From: Vannielia litorea
Lineage (GTDB): Bacteria; Pseudomonadota; Alphaproteobacteria; Rhodobacterales; Rhodobacteraceae
Length of the DNA: 64,000 bases
Assembly (NCBI RefSeq): GCF_900142295.1
Contig: NZ_FSRL01000001.1
Span: forward strand, 620,001-684,000
Reading direction: 5' to 3'
The notes beneath the pieces were generated by a model. That model made no database searches, was not told the origin of the DNA, and saw nothing but the letters and a program-made list of their open reading frames with translations. Positions 56,406 through 64,000 of the stretch are shown here, in pieces (the first letter of the stretch is position 1; the number at the start of each line of letters is the position of its first letter). A program made the position numbers and the translations under genes.

Positions 56406-57680
56406 TCACGGATTGGGCGCAGTCAGCCCGGCGATGCGCGTGATCCGCGCAACCAGTGGCTCGAGGTCCGGCTGACGCTCCGCCGCGACCCGGCGGGCGT
56501 CTTCGGCCATTCTGCCGCGCAGCTCCGGTGTGAGCGTGGCGAGGGCCTCGGCCAGCGCGCTGGCATCGGCCACGACGCCTGCGGCGCCGGCCTCGTCGAG
56601 CGCGTCAAAGGCCTCGGCCTGGTTGAAGCAGGACGGACCGTGGAGGATCGCGCAGCCGAAGTGCACGGGCTCCCACGGCGTGTGTCCGCCCTTCTCGACC
56701 AGCGAGCCACCGGTGAAGCAGGTGCCCGAAAGCGCATACCACAGACCCATCTCGCCCATGGTGTCGGCGAGGTAGACCGGCGCGTCTGCCGGCGTCTCCG
56801 ATTTCGACCGGGTCGAAAAGGCGAGGCCCGCGCGCTCGATCAGCGCCGCGACCTCGGGGCCGCGCCGGGCGTGGCGGGGCGCGAGGATGAGGCGGAGGGC
56901 CGGGCGGCTCTCGCGGGCTTTTGCGAAGGCCGACAGAACCAGCTCCTCCTCGCCCGGGTGGGTGGAGGCCGCGAGAACGGTGGTGTCGCGGTCGAAGTGA
57001 GCGCGCAGGGCAGCCAGCGCGGTAGGGTCGACCGGCGGCGGCGGCGTGGCGGTCTTGAGCGCGAGCGGCGCGGCGCGGGCGCCAGAAGGCAGGCCGAGGG
57101 CAGTGAAGCGCGCGGCGGCGGCTTCATCCTGAGCCGACAGCAGCGTGACCGCAGAGAGCACCTTGTGGGCGAGGCCGGGGAGCAGGGTCCAGCGTTTGGC
57201 GGAACGGGCCGAGAGGCGGGCGGAGGTGACGATGACGGGCAGGCCTGCCGCGCGGGCCAGGTCGAGACGGTTGGGCCAGAGCTCGTTTTCGATGACCAGG
57301 AGGGCGCGGGGCGCATGGCTGGCGAGGAAGCGGCGCAACACCGGGCGCAAGTCGACGGGAGCGAGACGGGCGGTTGTGCGGGGCAACTGCCAGGCGGCGG
57401 CCATGTCGCGCCCGGTGGTGGTGTTGGCGGTGATCGTGAGCTGCAGCTCGGGATGCGCCGAGAGCAGCGCGTCGATCAGCCCGCGTGCCGCGGCAAGCTC
57501 GCCGTTGGAGGCGCCGTGAAGCCAGAGCCGGGGGCCGGGCAGGCGCGGCTCGTCGGTGGTGGCGAGGCGCTCGCGCAGGTCGGCGGCCGTTTCGCTCCGC
57601 CGGATCAGGCGCAGTGCGAAGAGCACGGCGAGAACGGGCGCTGCGAGGGTGATGAGGAAACGATAAAGCGGCACGGGCAT
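56406..57680 (-). CDS. waaA: 3-deoxy-D-manno-octulosonic acid (Kdo) transferase
   Basis: A 424-residue membrane-anchored GT-B glycosyltransferase that adds Kdo to lipid A. An N-terminal anchor (about 5-24, LYRFLITLAAPVLAVLFAL) precedes LWLHGASNGE, where Glu61 matches the catalytic residue of WaaA. LVIENELWPN, the second-domain LAPRHARRGPEV and LSGTCFTGGSLVEKGGHTPWEPVHFGCAILHGP follow. The ATG at 57680 gives the correct anchor. It implies a Kdo-type LPS. Confidence 0.93.
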   Translation of the reverse strand: MPVPLYRFLITLAAPVLAVLFALRLIRRSETAADLRERLATTDEPRLPGPRLWLHGASNGELAAARGLIDALLSAHPELQLTITANTTTGRDMAAAWQLPRTTARLAPVDLRPVLRRFLASHAPRALLVIENELWPNRLDLARAAGLPVIVTSARLSARSAKRWTLLPGLAHKVLSAVTLLSAQDEAAAARFTALGLPSGARAAPLALKTATPPPPVDPTALAALRAHFDRDTTVLAASTHPGEEELVLSAFAKARESRPALRLILAPRHARRGPEVAALIERAGLAFSTRSKSETPADAPVYLADTMGEMGLWYALSGTCFTGGSLVEKGGHTPWEPVHFGCAILHGPSCFNQAEAFDALDEAGAAGVVADASALAEALATLTPELRGRMAEDARRVAAERQPDLEPLVARITRIAGLTAPNP

Positions 57681-57742
57681 GCTTGGGCAGGGGCGGGTGG
57701 GCGGAGCGATACCCGGCATGGCACGGGCTGGCAAGCGCGGGC

Positions 57743-58852
57743 TCAGAGGCGGGTGAAGAGCGTGGCCGTTCCGAGGCCGCCTGCGGCGGCAATGGCGGCG
57801 AGGCCGGTTCTGGGCCCCTCCGGGCTGGCCAGGGCGTGGAACAGCCGGCAGGCGAGGATCGCCCCGGAGGCGCCGATGGGGTGACCGCGCGCAAGGGCGC
57901 CGCCCTGCGGATTGGTCCGGCTCTCGGGCAGCTCGGCGGCATGCAGCGTGGCGAGCGCCTGGGCGGCGAAGGCCTCCATCAACTCGACCTGGTCGATCTC
58001 GCCCGGCGCGAGCTGCGCCTGCGCGAGCACGGAGCGGATCGCGGCGACCGGCGCGAGGCCGGGCTGGGCCGGGTCGCCGCCCAGCATGGCGGAGGGGCCG
58101 ATGGCGACAGCCGGGCGACCCAGGGCGCGGGCCTGCTCCTCGGTGGTGACGAGGAGGAGCGCGGCGGCATCGGCTTCGGGCGCAGTATTGGCGGCGGTCA
58201 CGTCGCCGGCGAGAAACTTCGCCCGGGCCAGAAGGCGCGGTGAAAGGGTGCGGGCGTAGGGGTCTGCGTCGAGCCCGCCAAGCGGGGCGATCTCTGGCAG
58301 GGACGGTGCGGCGAGCGCCTTGCGATGCGAACCGGCGGCATAGGCATCCTGCGCCGCGCGCGGGATGGCAAGCGCATCGGCGGCCTCGGCCATATCGGGA
58401 TCGCGCGCGGGATCGTGCGAGAAGCGGGGCCGGAGGTAGGGCTGCGGCGCGCCGCCATCGGGGTCCGTGGCCATGCGCAGGGGGCGGCGCGAGAAGCTCT
58501 CGGCGCCGCCAGCGAGGACGGCGCGGGCGCGGCCAGTCTCGACGAGGGCGGCGGCGAGGGTGATGGCATCGAGGCCGCCGGTGCACTGGCGGTCGATGGT
58601 GAGGCCGCCGACGCGCTCGGGAAGTCCGGCGGCGAGCGCGGCAACGCGGGCGGGATTGCCGCCGGCGCCGAGGGCATTGGCCAGGATGAGCTCGTCGATG
58701 TCGGCGGGCGCGAGGCCCGCATCGGCCAGGCATGCGCGGGCCACATGAGCGGCAAGCGCGGGCGCGTCGATGCGCGAGAGCGCGCCGCCGCGTGGCGCGA
58801 CGGGCGTGCGGCGGGCGGCAATGAGCACGGCCTTGCGGGCGGGGCGGCTCAT
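57743..58852 (-). CDS. Thiolase-like protein lacking the C-terminal catalytic cysteine
   Basis: A 369-residue thiolase-fold protein. The acylated cysteine is C90 (DRQCTGG), and the catalytic histidine is in GGALARGHPIGASGA near residue 315. At the C-terminal CxGGGxG site of thiolases the sequence reads AIAAAGGLGTATL, so the second cysteine, which deprotonates the substrate, is missing. This suggests a condensing, non-thiolytic or altered activity. It is coupled to the adenylating-enzyme gene (ATGA), suggesting that the two act on the same acyl chain. Confidence 0.85.
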   Translation of the reverse strand: MSRPARKAVLIAARRTPVAPRGGALSRIDAPALAAHVARACLADAGLAPADIDELILANALGAGGNPARVAALAAGLPERVGGLTIDRQCTGGLDAITLAAALVETGRARAVLAGGAESFSRRPLRMATDPDGGAPQPYLRPRFSHDPARDPDMAEAADALAIPRAAQDAYAAGSHRKALAAPSLPEIAPLGGLDADPYARTLSPRLLARAKFLAGDVTAANTAPEADAAALLLVTTEEQARALGRPAVAIGPSAMLGGDPAQPGLAPVAAIRSVLAQAQLAPGEIDQVELMEAFAAQALATLHAAELPESRTNPQGGALARGHPIGASGAILACRLFHALASPEGPRTGLAAIAAAGGLGTATLFTRL

Positions 58853-60033
58853 CGCGCGGCCTCTTCGCGGTGCTCATCGGCGGCGTGCGCCTCATCGCTG
58901 CGCGCTTCGGCCAGCATGGCCGCGATGGCGGCGAGATCGGTCTTGCCGGAGGGACGCCGGGGCCAGTCCTGGGGTGCAAGCCGGGTGAGGCGGCGGGGGC
59001 GGACCAGCGCCGGCAGCCCGGCGAGGGAGAGCGCATCCGGCGTGGCCGAGCCGGTGTAGGCGGCAACGAGGCGGGTGCCCCGGAGCCGGTCGGGCAGGGC
59101 AATGACGGCAGCCTCGGTGACGCCGGGGAGGGCGAGGAGAGCGGCCTCGACCTCTTCGAGCTGAACGGTCTGCTCGGCGATCCGCACGGCACGGTCGGCC
59201 CGGCCCGCGAGGCGGAGCTTGCCGCCCTCCATCCACCCGCGCTCGCCGACGGTGGTGAAGCCTTGGCTGTCGCGGTGCGGGTCGGGGCCATCGCCGTAGC
59301 GGGCGAAAAGATAGGGCGAGCGCAGCCAGACTTCGCCGGTGCCGCTGGCGTCGGGGTTGCGAATCTGCACGGTCACGCCCGGATAGGGCCGGCCATCGAG
59401 GGTGATGAAGCTGGTTTCGGCGGCACCGTAGAAGCCGTGGATCCGCGCGTTGGGAAACAGTGCCCGGGCATGGGCCTCGGTCGCCGCATCGAGCGCGCCG
59501 CCGCCGATGAGAAGGCGGGCGAGCGCGGGCGCGGGAGCGCCGCCGAGCAGGCGGATCTGCGCCGGCGTGGCCCAGAGAAGCGTGATGCCGCGCTCGGCCA
59601 GGGCCTGTTGCTGCCGGTCGGGGCGCAGGCCGTGGAGCAGGTGCGCCTCGCCCCCGACGTGGACCGCCTCGAGCGCGCCATAGAGGGTGAGCGAATGAGC
59701 GAGGCTGCCGAGGGTGGCGATGCGGCTGCCGGGCCCGAGAGACCAGGCCGCCCGGTTGACCTCGAAGCTGGCGATCCAGCTCGACTGGCTGCGCAGGATG
59801 CGGCGCGGGGTGCCGGTGGTGCCGCCGGTCCGGGTCTCGAAACAGGGCGTGGCCTCGGGGGGGCTCACGTCAAGCGCAGGCGGGGCGAGGCAGAAGGTCG
59901 AGACAGGTGCTGCAGCGAGGGCGGCACGCAGCAGGTCGGTCTCGGTTTCGCGCCCGGCGGGTGCGCCCAGCGGCACCTCACCCTCGGGGCCGAAGAGGCG
60001 TGCGGAGGGCGCGGTGGTGAAATGAGCGCTCAT
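58849..60033 (-). CDS. Short acyl-adenylating (AMP-binding) enzyme
   Basis: A 394-residue member of the acyl-CoA synthetase/AMP-ligase family. The phosphate loop TGGTTGTPR (69-77), HGFYGAAET and YGDGPDPHRDSQGF (AMP/aryl-ring region), and the C-terminal catalytic K364 in PSGKTDL are intact. It is about 100 residues shorter than normal because the N-terminal part before the P-loop is reduced. The acyl substrate is unknown. It is coupled (ATGA) to znuB upstream and to the thiolase-like gene downstream, an unexpected partnership with zinc uptake. Confidence 0.85.
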   Translation of the reverse strand: MSAHFTTAPSARLFGPEGEVPLGAPAGRETETDLLRAALAAAPVSTFCLAPPALDVSPPEATPCFETRTGGTTGTPRRILRSQSSWIASFEVNRAAWSLGPGSRIATLGSLAHSLTLYGALEAVHVGGEAHLLHGLRPDRQQQALAERGITLLWATPAQIRLLGGAPAPALARLLIGGGALDAATEAHARALFPNARIHGFYGAAETSFITLDGRPYPGVTVQIRNPDASGTGEVWLRSPYLFARYGDGPDPHRDSQGFTTVGERGWMEGGKLRLAGRADRAVRIAEQTVQLEEVEAALLALPGVTEAAVIALPDRLRGTRLVAAYTGSATPDALSLAGLPALVRPRRLTRLAPQDWPRRPSGKTDLAAIAAMLAEARSDEAHAADEHREEAAR

Positions 60034-60842
60034 TGCGTGCGGCGGAACAAGGGGGCCAGGAGCGGGCGCAGCAGCGAGGTCAGTGCGAAGAACCCGGCGG
60101 CGGTGCAGACGATGGTGGGGCCGGTCGGGCTGTCCCAGTGGTAGGAGAGCCGCAGGCCACCGAGGGCGGAAGCCACGCCGATGACGGCTGCGAGGGCGGC
60201 CATGATCTCGGGCGTGCGGGCGAGCGGGCGGGCGGCGGCGGCGGGCAGGATCAGCAGGGCGGTGATGAGAAGCGCCCCGACAACCTTGATCGCCACCGCG
60301 ACGGTGAGGGCGAGGGCAAAGACCATGACGAGGTTTTCGCGCCGCGGGTCCACGCCGGAGGCACGGGCGAGATCGGGCGAGATCACCGACACCAGCAGCG
60401 ACTGCCAACGCCAGACCAGCGTGGCGACGACCAGCACCACGCCGCCCCAGATCAGCCCGAGGTCGCCGCGAGAGACGGCGAGGATGTCGCCGAACAGATA
60501 GGCCTCGAGATCGAGCCGCGCGCCGCCGGGGATCAGCGAGACCGCGAGGAGGCCCGAGGCAAGGGCGGCGTGGGCGAGAACCCCGAGCAGGGTGTCGGAG
60601 GCGATGCGGCGGCCCGAGAGCCCGCCGACGGCAAGGCCCATGGCCAGCGCCGCCACGCCCACCCCCACCGGAATGGCGATTCCGAAGCCGAGCGACAGGG
60701 CCACTCCGAGCAGGGCGGCATGCGCCGTCGCGTCGCCGAAATAGGCCATCCGCCGCCAGACGACAAAACAGCCGAGCAGCGCAGACACCAGCGCAACACC
60801 CATCCCGGCGAGGGCTGCGCGCATGAGGAAATCATCCAGCAT
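60030..60842 (-). CDS. znuB: Zinc ABC transporter permease
   Basis: A 270-residue inner-membrane permease of the ZnuB/MntB family with seven or eight helices. Typical phrases include GCFVVWRRMAYFGDATAHAALLGVAL, SDTLLGVLAHAALASGLL and VGALLITALLILPAAAARPLA. The start at 60842 overlaps the znuC end by 11 bases. Zinc as substrate is inferred from the adjacent Zur. No periplasmic ZnuA gene is in this operon. Confidence 0.93.
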   Translation of the reverse strand: MLDDFLMRAALAGMGVALVSALLGCFVVWRRMAYFGDATAHAALLGVALSLGFGIAIPVGVGVAALAMGLAVGGLSGRRIASDTLLGVLAHAALASGLLAVSLIPGGARLDLEAYLFGDILAVSRGDLGLIWGGVVLVVATLVWRWQSLLVSVISPDLARASGVDPRRENLVMVFALALTVAVAIKVVGALLITALLILPAAAARPLARTPEIMAALAAVIGVASALGGLRLSYHWDSPTGPTIVCTAAGFFALTSLLRPLLAPLFRRTQ

Positions 60843-61632
60843 GGCTGCGGCCGCGGTGATCGGGGGTGTGTTCATGGTCGTGCCCATGCCCATGCGCATG
60901 ATCGTGGCCATGGTGGTCGCCGTCATGGACGTGGTCGTGCTCATGGCGATAGAGCGCAAGAGCGCCGCCGGTGCCGGGTCCGAAGAGGGCGCGGTATTCG
61001 GCGGAATTGCGCACCACCTCCGGCGTGCCCTCGCAGCAGATGTGGCCGTTGAGGCAGATCACCTTGTCGGAGGCGCTCATCACGACGTGCAGTTCGTGGC
61101 TGACCATGACCACGCCGCAGCCGAGGCTGTCGCGCACGTGTTCGATCTGCTTGTAGAAGGCGGCCTGGCCGGGCTGGTCGAGGCCCTGGGTCGGTTCATC
61201 GAGCAGCAGTATCTGGGGTTCCGCCAGCAGCGCACGTGCCAGGAGCACGCGCTGAAGCTGGCCGCCCGACAGATCGGCAAGCTGGCGATGCTCCAGTGCG
61301 GCCACCTCGGCATAGCTCAGCGCACGGGCGCGGGCGTCGGCGCTGACCCGGCGCGGCAGCGAGAGAAAGCGCGCCACGGTCATCGGCAGGGTCGGGTCGA
61401 GCGGGAGCTTCTGCGGAACGTAGCCGATCCGCAGCCCGCGCAGGCGGGTGATGCTGCCGGCCGAAGGCGGGAGCTCACCGATCAGGGCCTTGAGAAGGCT
61501 GGTCTTTCCCGATCCATTGGGGCCGACGATGGTGGTGATCTCGCCCGGTTCGAAACCGGCGGAGACGCCCGAGAGCACCACCTGGCCGTCCCGTTTGAGG
61601 GTGATGTTCGAAACCTCGATCAGGGCTGTCAT
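60832..61632 (-). CDS. znuC: Zinc ABC transporter ATP-binding protein with His-rich tail
   Basis: A 266-residue ABC ATPase: Walker A VGPNGSGKTSL, signature LSGGQLQRVLLARALL, Walker B ILLLDEPTQGLD and the switch VMVSHELHVVM. The last 38 residues (229-266) contain fifteen histidines mixed with Asp/Glu, a putative metal-binding tail that could buffer zinc at the pump or sense it. Similar tails occur in some ZnuC proteins. Overlaps zur (ATGA) and znuB. Confidence 0.94.
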   Translation of the reverse strand: MTALIEVSNITLKRDGQVVLSGVSAGFEPGEITTIVGPNGSGKTSLLKALIGELPPSAGSITRLRGLRIGYVPQKLPLDPTLPMTVARFLSLPRRVSADARARALSYAEVAALEHRQLADLSGGQLQRVLLARALLAEPQILLLDEPTQGLDQPGQAAFYKQIEHVRDSLGCGVVMVSHELHVVMSASDKVICLNGHICCEGTPEVVRNSAEYRALFGPGTGGALALYRHEHDHVHDGDHHGHDHAHGHGHDHEHTPDHRGRSHAG

Positions 61633-62114
61633 GCAGCGGACCCGGGCTGGCATTGCGGGCAGAGACCGCGGGCCTCGATCACGGCATCTTCGACCGTGAA
61701 GCCGGCCTCGCGGGCATCCTTTCCGAGAGGGGTCTTCTCGGAGAGGCTCTCGGCCACGCGGCCGCAATCGCGGCAGATCAGGAAGGCCGCACCGTGGCCC
61801 ACGCCGGCCTCGGGATGGGCGCAGGCGATGTAGGCGTTGAGCCGCTCGATGCGGTGGGCAAATCCGTGTTCGGTCAGAAAATTCAGTGCGCGGTAGGCGA
61901 CCGGCGGCTTGTCGCCCAGCCCCTCGGCGGCGAGCCGTTCCAGCAGGTCGTAGGCGCCGATTGCCTTGTGGCTCTCGAGCAGGATCTCCAGCGCGCGCCG
62001 GCGCAGCGGCGTGAGGCGGGCCCCACGCGCGGCGCAGGCCGCCTCGGCGGCGGCGAGCGCGGTGGACACGCAGGCGCGGTGATCGTGCGGGGCAAAGCCG
62101 GTGGGGTCGGACAT
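61629..62114 (-). CDS. zur: Fur-family zinc-responsive repressor
   Basis: A 161-residue Fur-family regulator. The winged helix (LTPLRRRALEILLESHKAIGAYDLLERL, then PPVAYRALNFLTEHGFAHRIE) and metal-sensing residues follow, including a structural site from CRDCG and CPQCQ and the HGAAFL segment. Its coupling to znuC and a GTTA-N5-TAAC palindrome at its own promoter support Zur rather than Fur. It would repress the whole operon when zinc is sufficient. Confidence 0.92.
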   Translation of the reverse strand: MSDPTGFAPHDHRACVSTALAAAEAACAARGARLTPLRRRALEILLESHKAIGAYDLLERLAAEGLGDKPPVAYRALNFLTEHGFAHRIERLNAYIACAHPEAGVGHGAAFLICRDCGRVAESLSEKTPLGKDAREAGFTVEDAVIEARGLCPQCQPGSAA

Positions 62115-62123
62115 GAGCGATCC

Positions 62124-62136
62124 GTTATGTTGTAAC
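62124..62136 (-). promoter_or_regulatory. Candidate Zur box upstream of zur-znuCB
   Basis: GTTATGTTGTAAC is a palindrome of the form GTTA-N5-TAAC, 10-22 bases before the zur start, where it would overlap the promoter. The flanks (CGTTATGTTGTAACAG) match Zur-type operators in alphaproteobacteria in shape. The regulator is encoded directly downstream. Confidence 0.6.
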
Positions 62137-62180
62137 AGTGTGCTACCTAGCCCCGATGGCCCGGCGCTTCAAGTCTCGCG

Positions 62181-62624
62181 TCACGCCTCGGTGTCGAGCC
62201 AGATGGTGATCGGGCCGTCGTTGACAAGGGCCACCTTCATGTCGGTGGCAAAGCGTCCGCGTCGGGTGGGGATGCCAAGACCGGCGAGGGTCTCGGCGAA
62301 ATGCTCGTAGAGCGCGCGGCCGGTTTCGGGCGCGGCGGCGGTGGAAAACCCGGGCCGGTTGCCCCGGCGGGTGTCGGCCGCGAGGGTGAACTGGCTGACG
62401 ACCAGTGCGGCGCCGCCCGTGTCTGAGACCGAGCGGTTCATCTTGCCGGCCTCGTCCTGGAAGATGCGCAGCTTGGCGACGCGGGCGGCGAGTTTCTCGG
62501 CCTCGGCCTCGGTGTCGCCCTCCATCGCACAGACCAGCACCAGCAGGCCCGGGCCGATTTCGGCGATCCGCACTCCCTCGACGGTGACGGAGGCCTCGAG
62601 CACCCGCTGCAGGAGTGCCCTCAC
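62181..62624 (-). CDS. dtd: D-aminoacyl-tRNA deacylase
   Basis: A 147-residue Dtd-family hydrolase removing D-amino acids from t[20 protein letters not shown] opens it, and the active-site loops [21 protein letters not shown] and the C-terminal [10 protein letters not shown] are both present. The GTG at 62624 has GGAGGAG upstream and overlaps the kinase stop (GTGA), so it is translated from the kinase mRNA. Confidence 0.94.
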   Translation of the reverse strand: MRALLQRVLEASVTVEGVRIAEIGPGLLVLVCAMEGDTEAEAEKLAARVAKLRIFQDEAGKMNRSVSDTGGAALVVSQFTLAADTRRGNRPGFSTAAAPETGRALYEHFAETLAGLGIPTRRGRFATDMKVALVNDGPITIWLDTEA

Positions 62625-63547
62625 GCAAGCTCCTCCGCCCAAGGCGGGTTGGCCCCGGCACGCTGGACGGTGACGGCGGCGGCCTTCACGCCAAGGCGCA
62701 GCGCTTCGATCACCACCTCCTTGGGGAGCCCCTCGGTCAGCGCTCTCTTCGAGAGCGCCCCGGCCCGGTCGAGGCCCGCCAGCACGCCCGCGTTGAAGGT
62801 GTCGCCCGCGCCTACGGTATCGACCACCTCGACCCGCTCGGCCAGCACCGTGTGGGCCCCCGAGGCGAGGTAGGCGGTGACCCCCTTGGCGCCTTCGGTG
62901 ACGCAGATCATCTTCGGCCCCTTGGCCAGCAGCTCCTCGGCGTGCGCGGCGGGGTCGGCATCGCCGAACATCCAGCGCAGGTCTTCATCCGACAGCTTGA
63001 GGATATCGGTATGGGCCAGCATCGCCTCGGTGCGGGCGCGATACTCGGCCTCGTCGGGGATGAAATCGGGGCGGACGTTGACGTCCATCATGATGAGCTT
63101 GCCCTTCGAGTGGCGCTTCATCAGCGAGAAATAGGTATCGCAGCAGGGTTTTACCGCGAGCGAGATACCGCCGAAGAACACCGCCCTGGCAGCGCGGGGC
63201 AGGGCGGGCAGGTCGCGGACGCGGATCATCCGACCGGCGCTGCCCTCGTCGAAGAAGGCATATTCCGCCTGGCCGTTGGTCAGCCGGACGAAGGCCAGCG
63301 TGGTGGGGCGGTCGGACCGGATCAGCAGGTCGGGCCCGACCCTGGAGGCCGCCAGCCCGGCGACCAGCTGCTCACCGAAGATGTCGTTGGACACGCCCGA
63401 GACAAGGCCGACCTGCGAACCGAGGCGGCCAAGCGCGATGGCGGTATTGTAGACGGAGCCGCCGCAGACCGGCAGAAACATCGCCTCGCCACCCTTGCTC
63501 TCGCGCGGGAGCATGTCGATCAGGGCTTCGCCTGCACAGATGATCAT
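62621..63547 (-). CDS. PfkB-family sugar kinase (fructokinase-like)
   Basis: A 308-residue ribokinase-fold kinase. The C-terminal [12 protein letters not shown] holds the catalytic aspartate and anion hole, and the [16 protein letters not shown]-terminal motif is as in bacterial fructokinases. Start at 63547 has the ATG with a GAGGGGA-type site. A candidate LacI-type operator lies 18-52 bases upstream. It is transcribed with dtd. Fructose as substrate is inferred. Confidence 0.9.
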   Translation of the reverse strand: MIICAGEALIDMLPRESKGGEAMFLPVCGGSVYNTAIALGRLGSQVGLVSGVSNDIFGEQLVAGLAASRVGPDLLIRSDRPTTLAFVRLTNGQAEYAFFDEGSAGRMIRVRDLPALPRAARAVFFGGISLAVKPCCDTYFSLMKRHSKGKLIMMDVNVRPDFIPDEAEYRARTEAMLAHTDILKLSDEDLRWMFGDADPAAHAEELLAKGPKMICVTEGAKGVTAYLASGAHTVLAERVEVVDTVGAGDTFNAGVLAGLDRAGALSKRALTEGLPKEVVIEALRLGVKAAAVTVQRAGANPPWAEELA

Positions 63548-63564
63548 CGGGTCCCCTCCGGTGC

Positions 63565-63599
63565 GCCGTTACCGCTAACAGTTCCTTGCTGGTAACGGC
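63565..63599 (-). promoter_or_regulatory. Inverted repeat with a LacI-type operator upstream of the kinase
   Basis: GCCGTTACC (63565-63573) and GGTAACGGC (63591-63599) form a perfect 9-base inverted repeat. Inside it GTTACCGCTAAC (63568-63579) has the GTTA-N4-TAAC layout of alphaproteobacterial LacI-family operators. Position, 18-52 bases before the start codon, suits repression of a sugar kinase. No LacI gene is in view. Confidence 0.45.
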
Positions 63600-63662
63600 T
63601 CTAGCCGAAAGCGGCTGCACGATGCAAGAGGCGCGCCACGGGGCGGAGCGCCGCAGCCCGCC

Positions 63663-64000
63663 CTACTGGCTCATCGCCACCGCGTAGCCGATGGCCCCTG
63701 CCACGATCACGCCCAGCACCACGGCGAAGGCGATCTTCCAGGCCGACCAGGGCCGCTCGCCCTGCACCTTGCCCGACTGGCCGTTGACCACGAAGCGGTA
63801 GCTCTTGCCCTTGTACTTGTAGGCCGCCAGCCAGACCGGCAGCAGGATATGCTTGAAGGTGATGTCGCTCATGTCGGTCGAAAGGGTGATGATCTTCTGC
63901 TGGTCGCCCCCGATATCGAAGCGCACGTCGCGGCGGATGGTGGCCTCCATGACGCCCTTGGCCTCCTCGAACCCTTCGGCCAGGTCCACCTGGTAGCCCT
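63663..64000 (-). CDS. C-terminal end of a zinc-ribbon/membrane-anchored protein (partial)
   Basis: This gene runs off the window; the last 112 codons are seen. The visible part contains MEATIRRDVRFDIGGDQQKI, FKHILLPVWLAAYKYKGKSYRFVVNGQSGKVQGERPWSAWK, then one membrane helix (IAFAVVLGVIVAGAIGYAVAM). Homologues of this shape in Rhodobacterales are zinc-ribbon proteins, sometimes misnamed primosomal protein N'. No helicase motif is visible here. Partial; the function is unknown. Confidence 0.65.
   Translation of the reverse strand, partial: GYQVDLAEGFEEAKGVMEATIRRDVRFDIGGDQQKIITLSTDMSDITFKHILLPVWLAAYKYKGKSYRFVVNGQSGKVQGERPWSAWKIAFAVVLGVIVAGAIGYAVAMSQ

Overview
The window is one contiguous, very GC-rich stretch of chromosome from an alphaproteobacterium, most likely the Roseobacter/Rhodobacteraceae group. 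The support is the mix of genes: a CDP-alcohol phosphatidylcholine synthase, a 1036-residue ValRS, XerC beside a DUF484 protein, YcjX/YcjF and LdtR-like MarR regulation. Many operons are joined by ATGA or GTGA overlaps, and small dispersed hairpin elements sit in several gaps. No rRNA, tRNA, CRISPR array, transposase or prophage was seen. Most of the window is housekeeping sequence packed tightly on both strands.

Layout. 0-6 kb: an aminotransferase, an XRE regulator with sdhE, a MarR regulator, a tandem-repeat block and an overlapping DUF817-DUF1287-DUF1194 operon. 6-10 kb: thyA-folA and the molybdate importer modABC. 10-13.5 kb: a small secreted protein, a cold-shock protein, an ArsC/Spx-like protein and a four-gene bufferin-type RiPP operon (DUF2282 precursor, DUF692 maturase, DUF2063 partner, DoxX). 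13.8-24.4 kb: thrS, an MFS protein, valS, an orphan CoxL-like molybdenum hydroxylase subunit overlapping a DUF2235 hydrolase, and rpmB. 24.4-29.1 kb: a PCuAC copper chaperone, a class III sirtuin, a low-molecular-weight tyrosine phosphatase and lepA. 29.1-31.4 kb is the accessory spot: a DUF4160/DUF2442 pair, a low-GC two-helix membrane protein, an entericidin, and an approximately 350-nt gene-free stretch folded into consecutive hairpins, six of them with GNRA tetraloops. 31.4-42.3 kb: small envelope proteins, an esterase, ycjX-ycjF, a DUF2339 giant, ileS and ogt. 42.3-50.2 kb: a ferric-reductase-like protein, a Tat dioxygenase-like protein, pcs, xerC, DUF484, transaldolase, priA and yebC. 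50.3-56.3 kb: a DASS permease, a LysR/LysE pair, an EamA permease, an SDR, DUF1178 and Nudix. 56.4-64 kb: waaA, a thiolase-like protein, an acyl-adenylating enzyme, znuB, znuC, zur, dtd, a PfkB kinase and the edge of a zinc-ribbon membrane protein.

How the genes work together. Metal homeostasis recurs: molybdate uptake together with a candidate user of the molybdenum cofactor, copper handling (PCuAC and the bufferin operon) and zinc uptake under Zur. The zinc operon is unusual because znuCB is translationally coupled to a short adenylating enzyme and a thiolase homologue, and no znuA is present. The two strongest leads for new biology are the GNRA-hairpin array at about 30.68-31.05 kb, a candidate structured RNA or long leader, and the low-GC cargo gene behind the DUF4160/DUF2442 pair. 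The bufferin operon belongs to a recently recognised class of copper-binding peptides.
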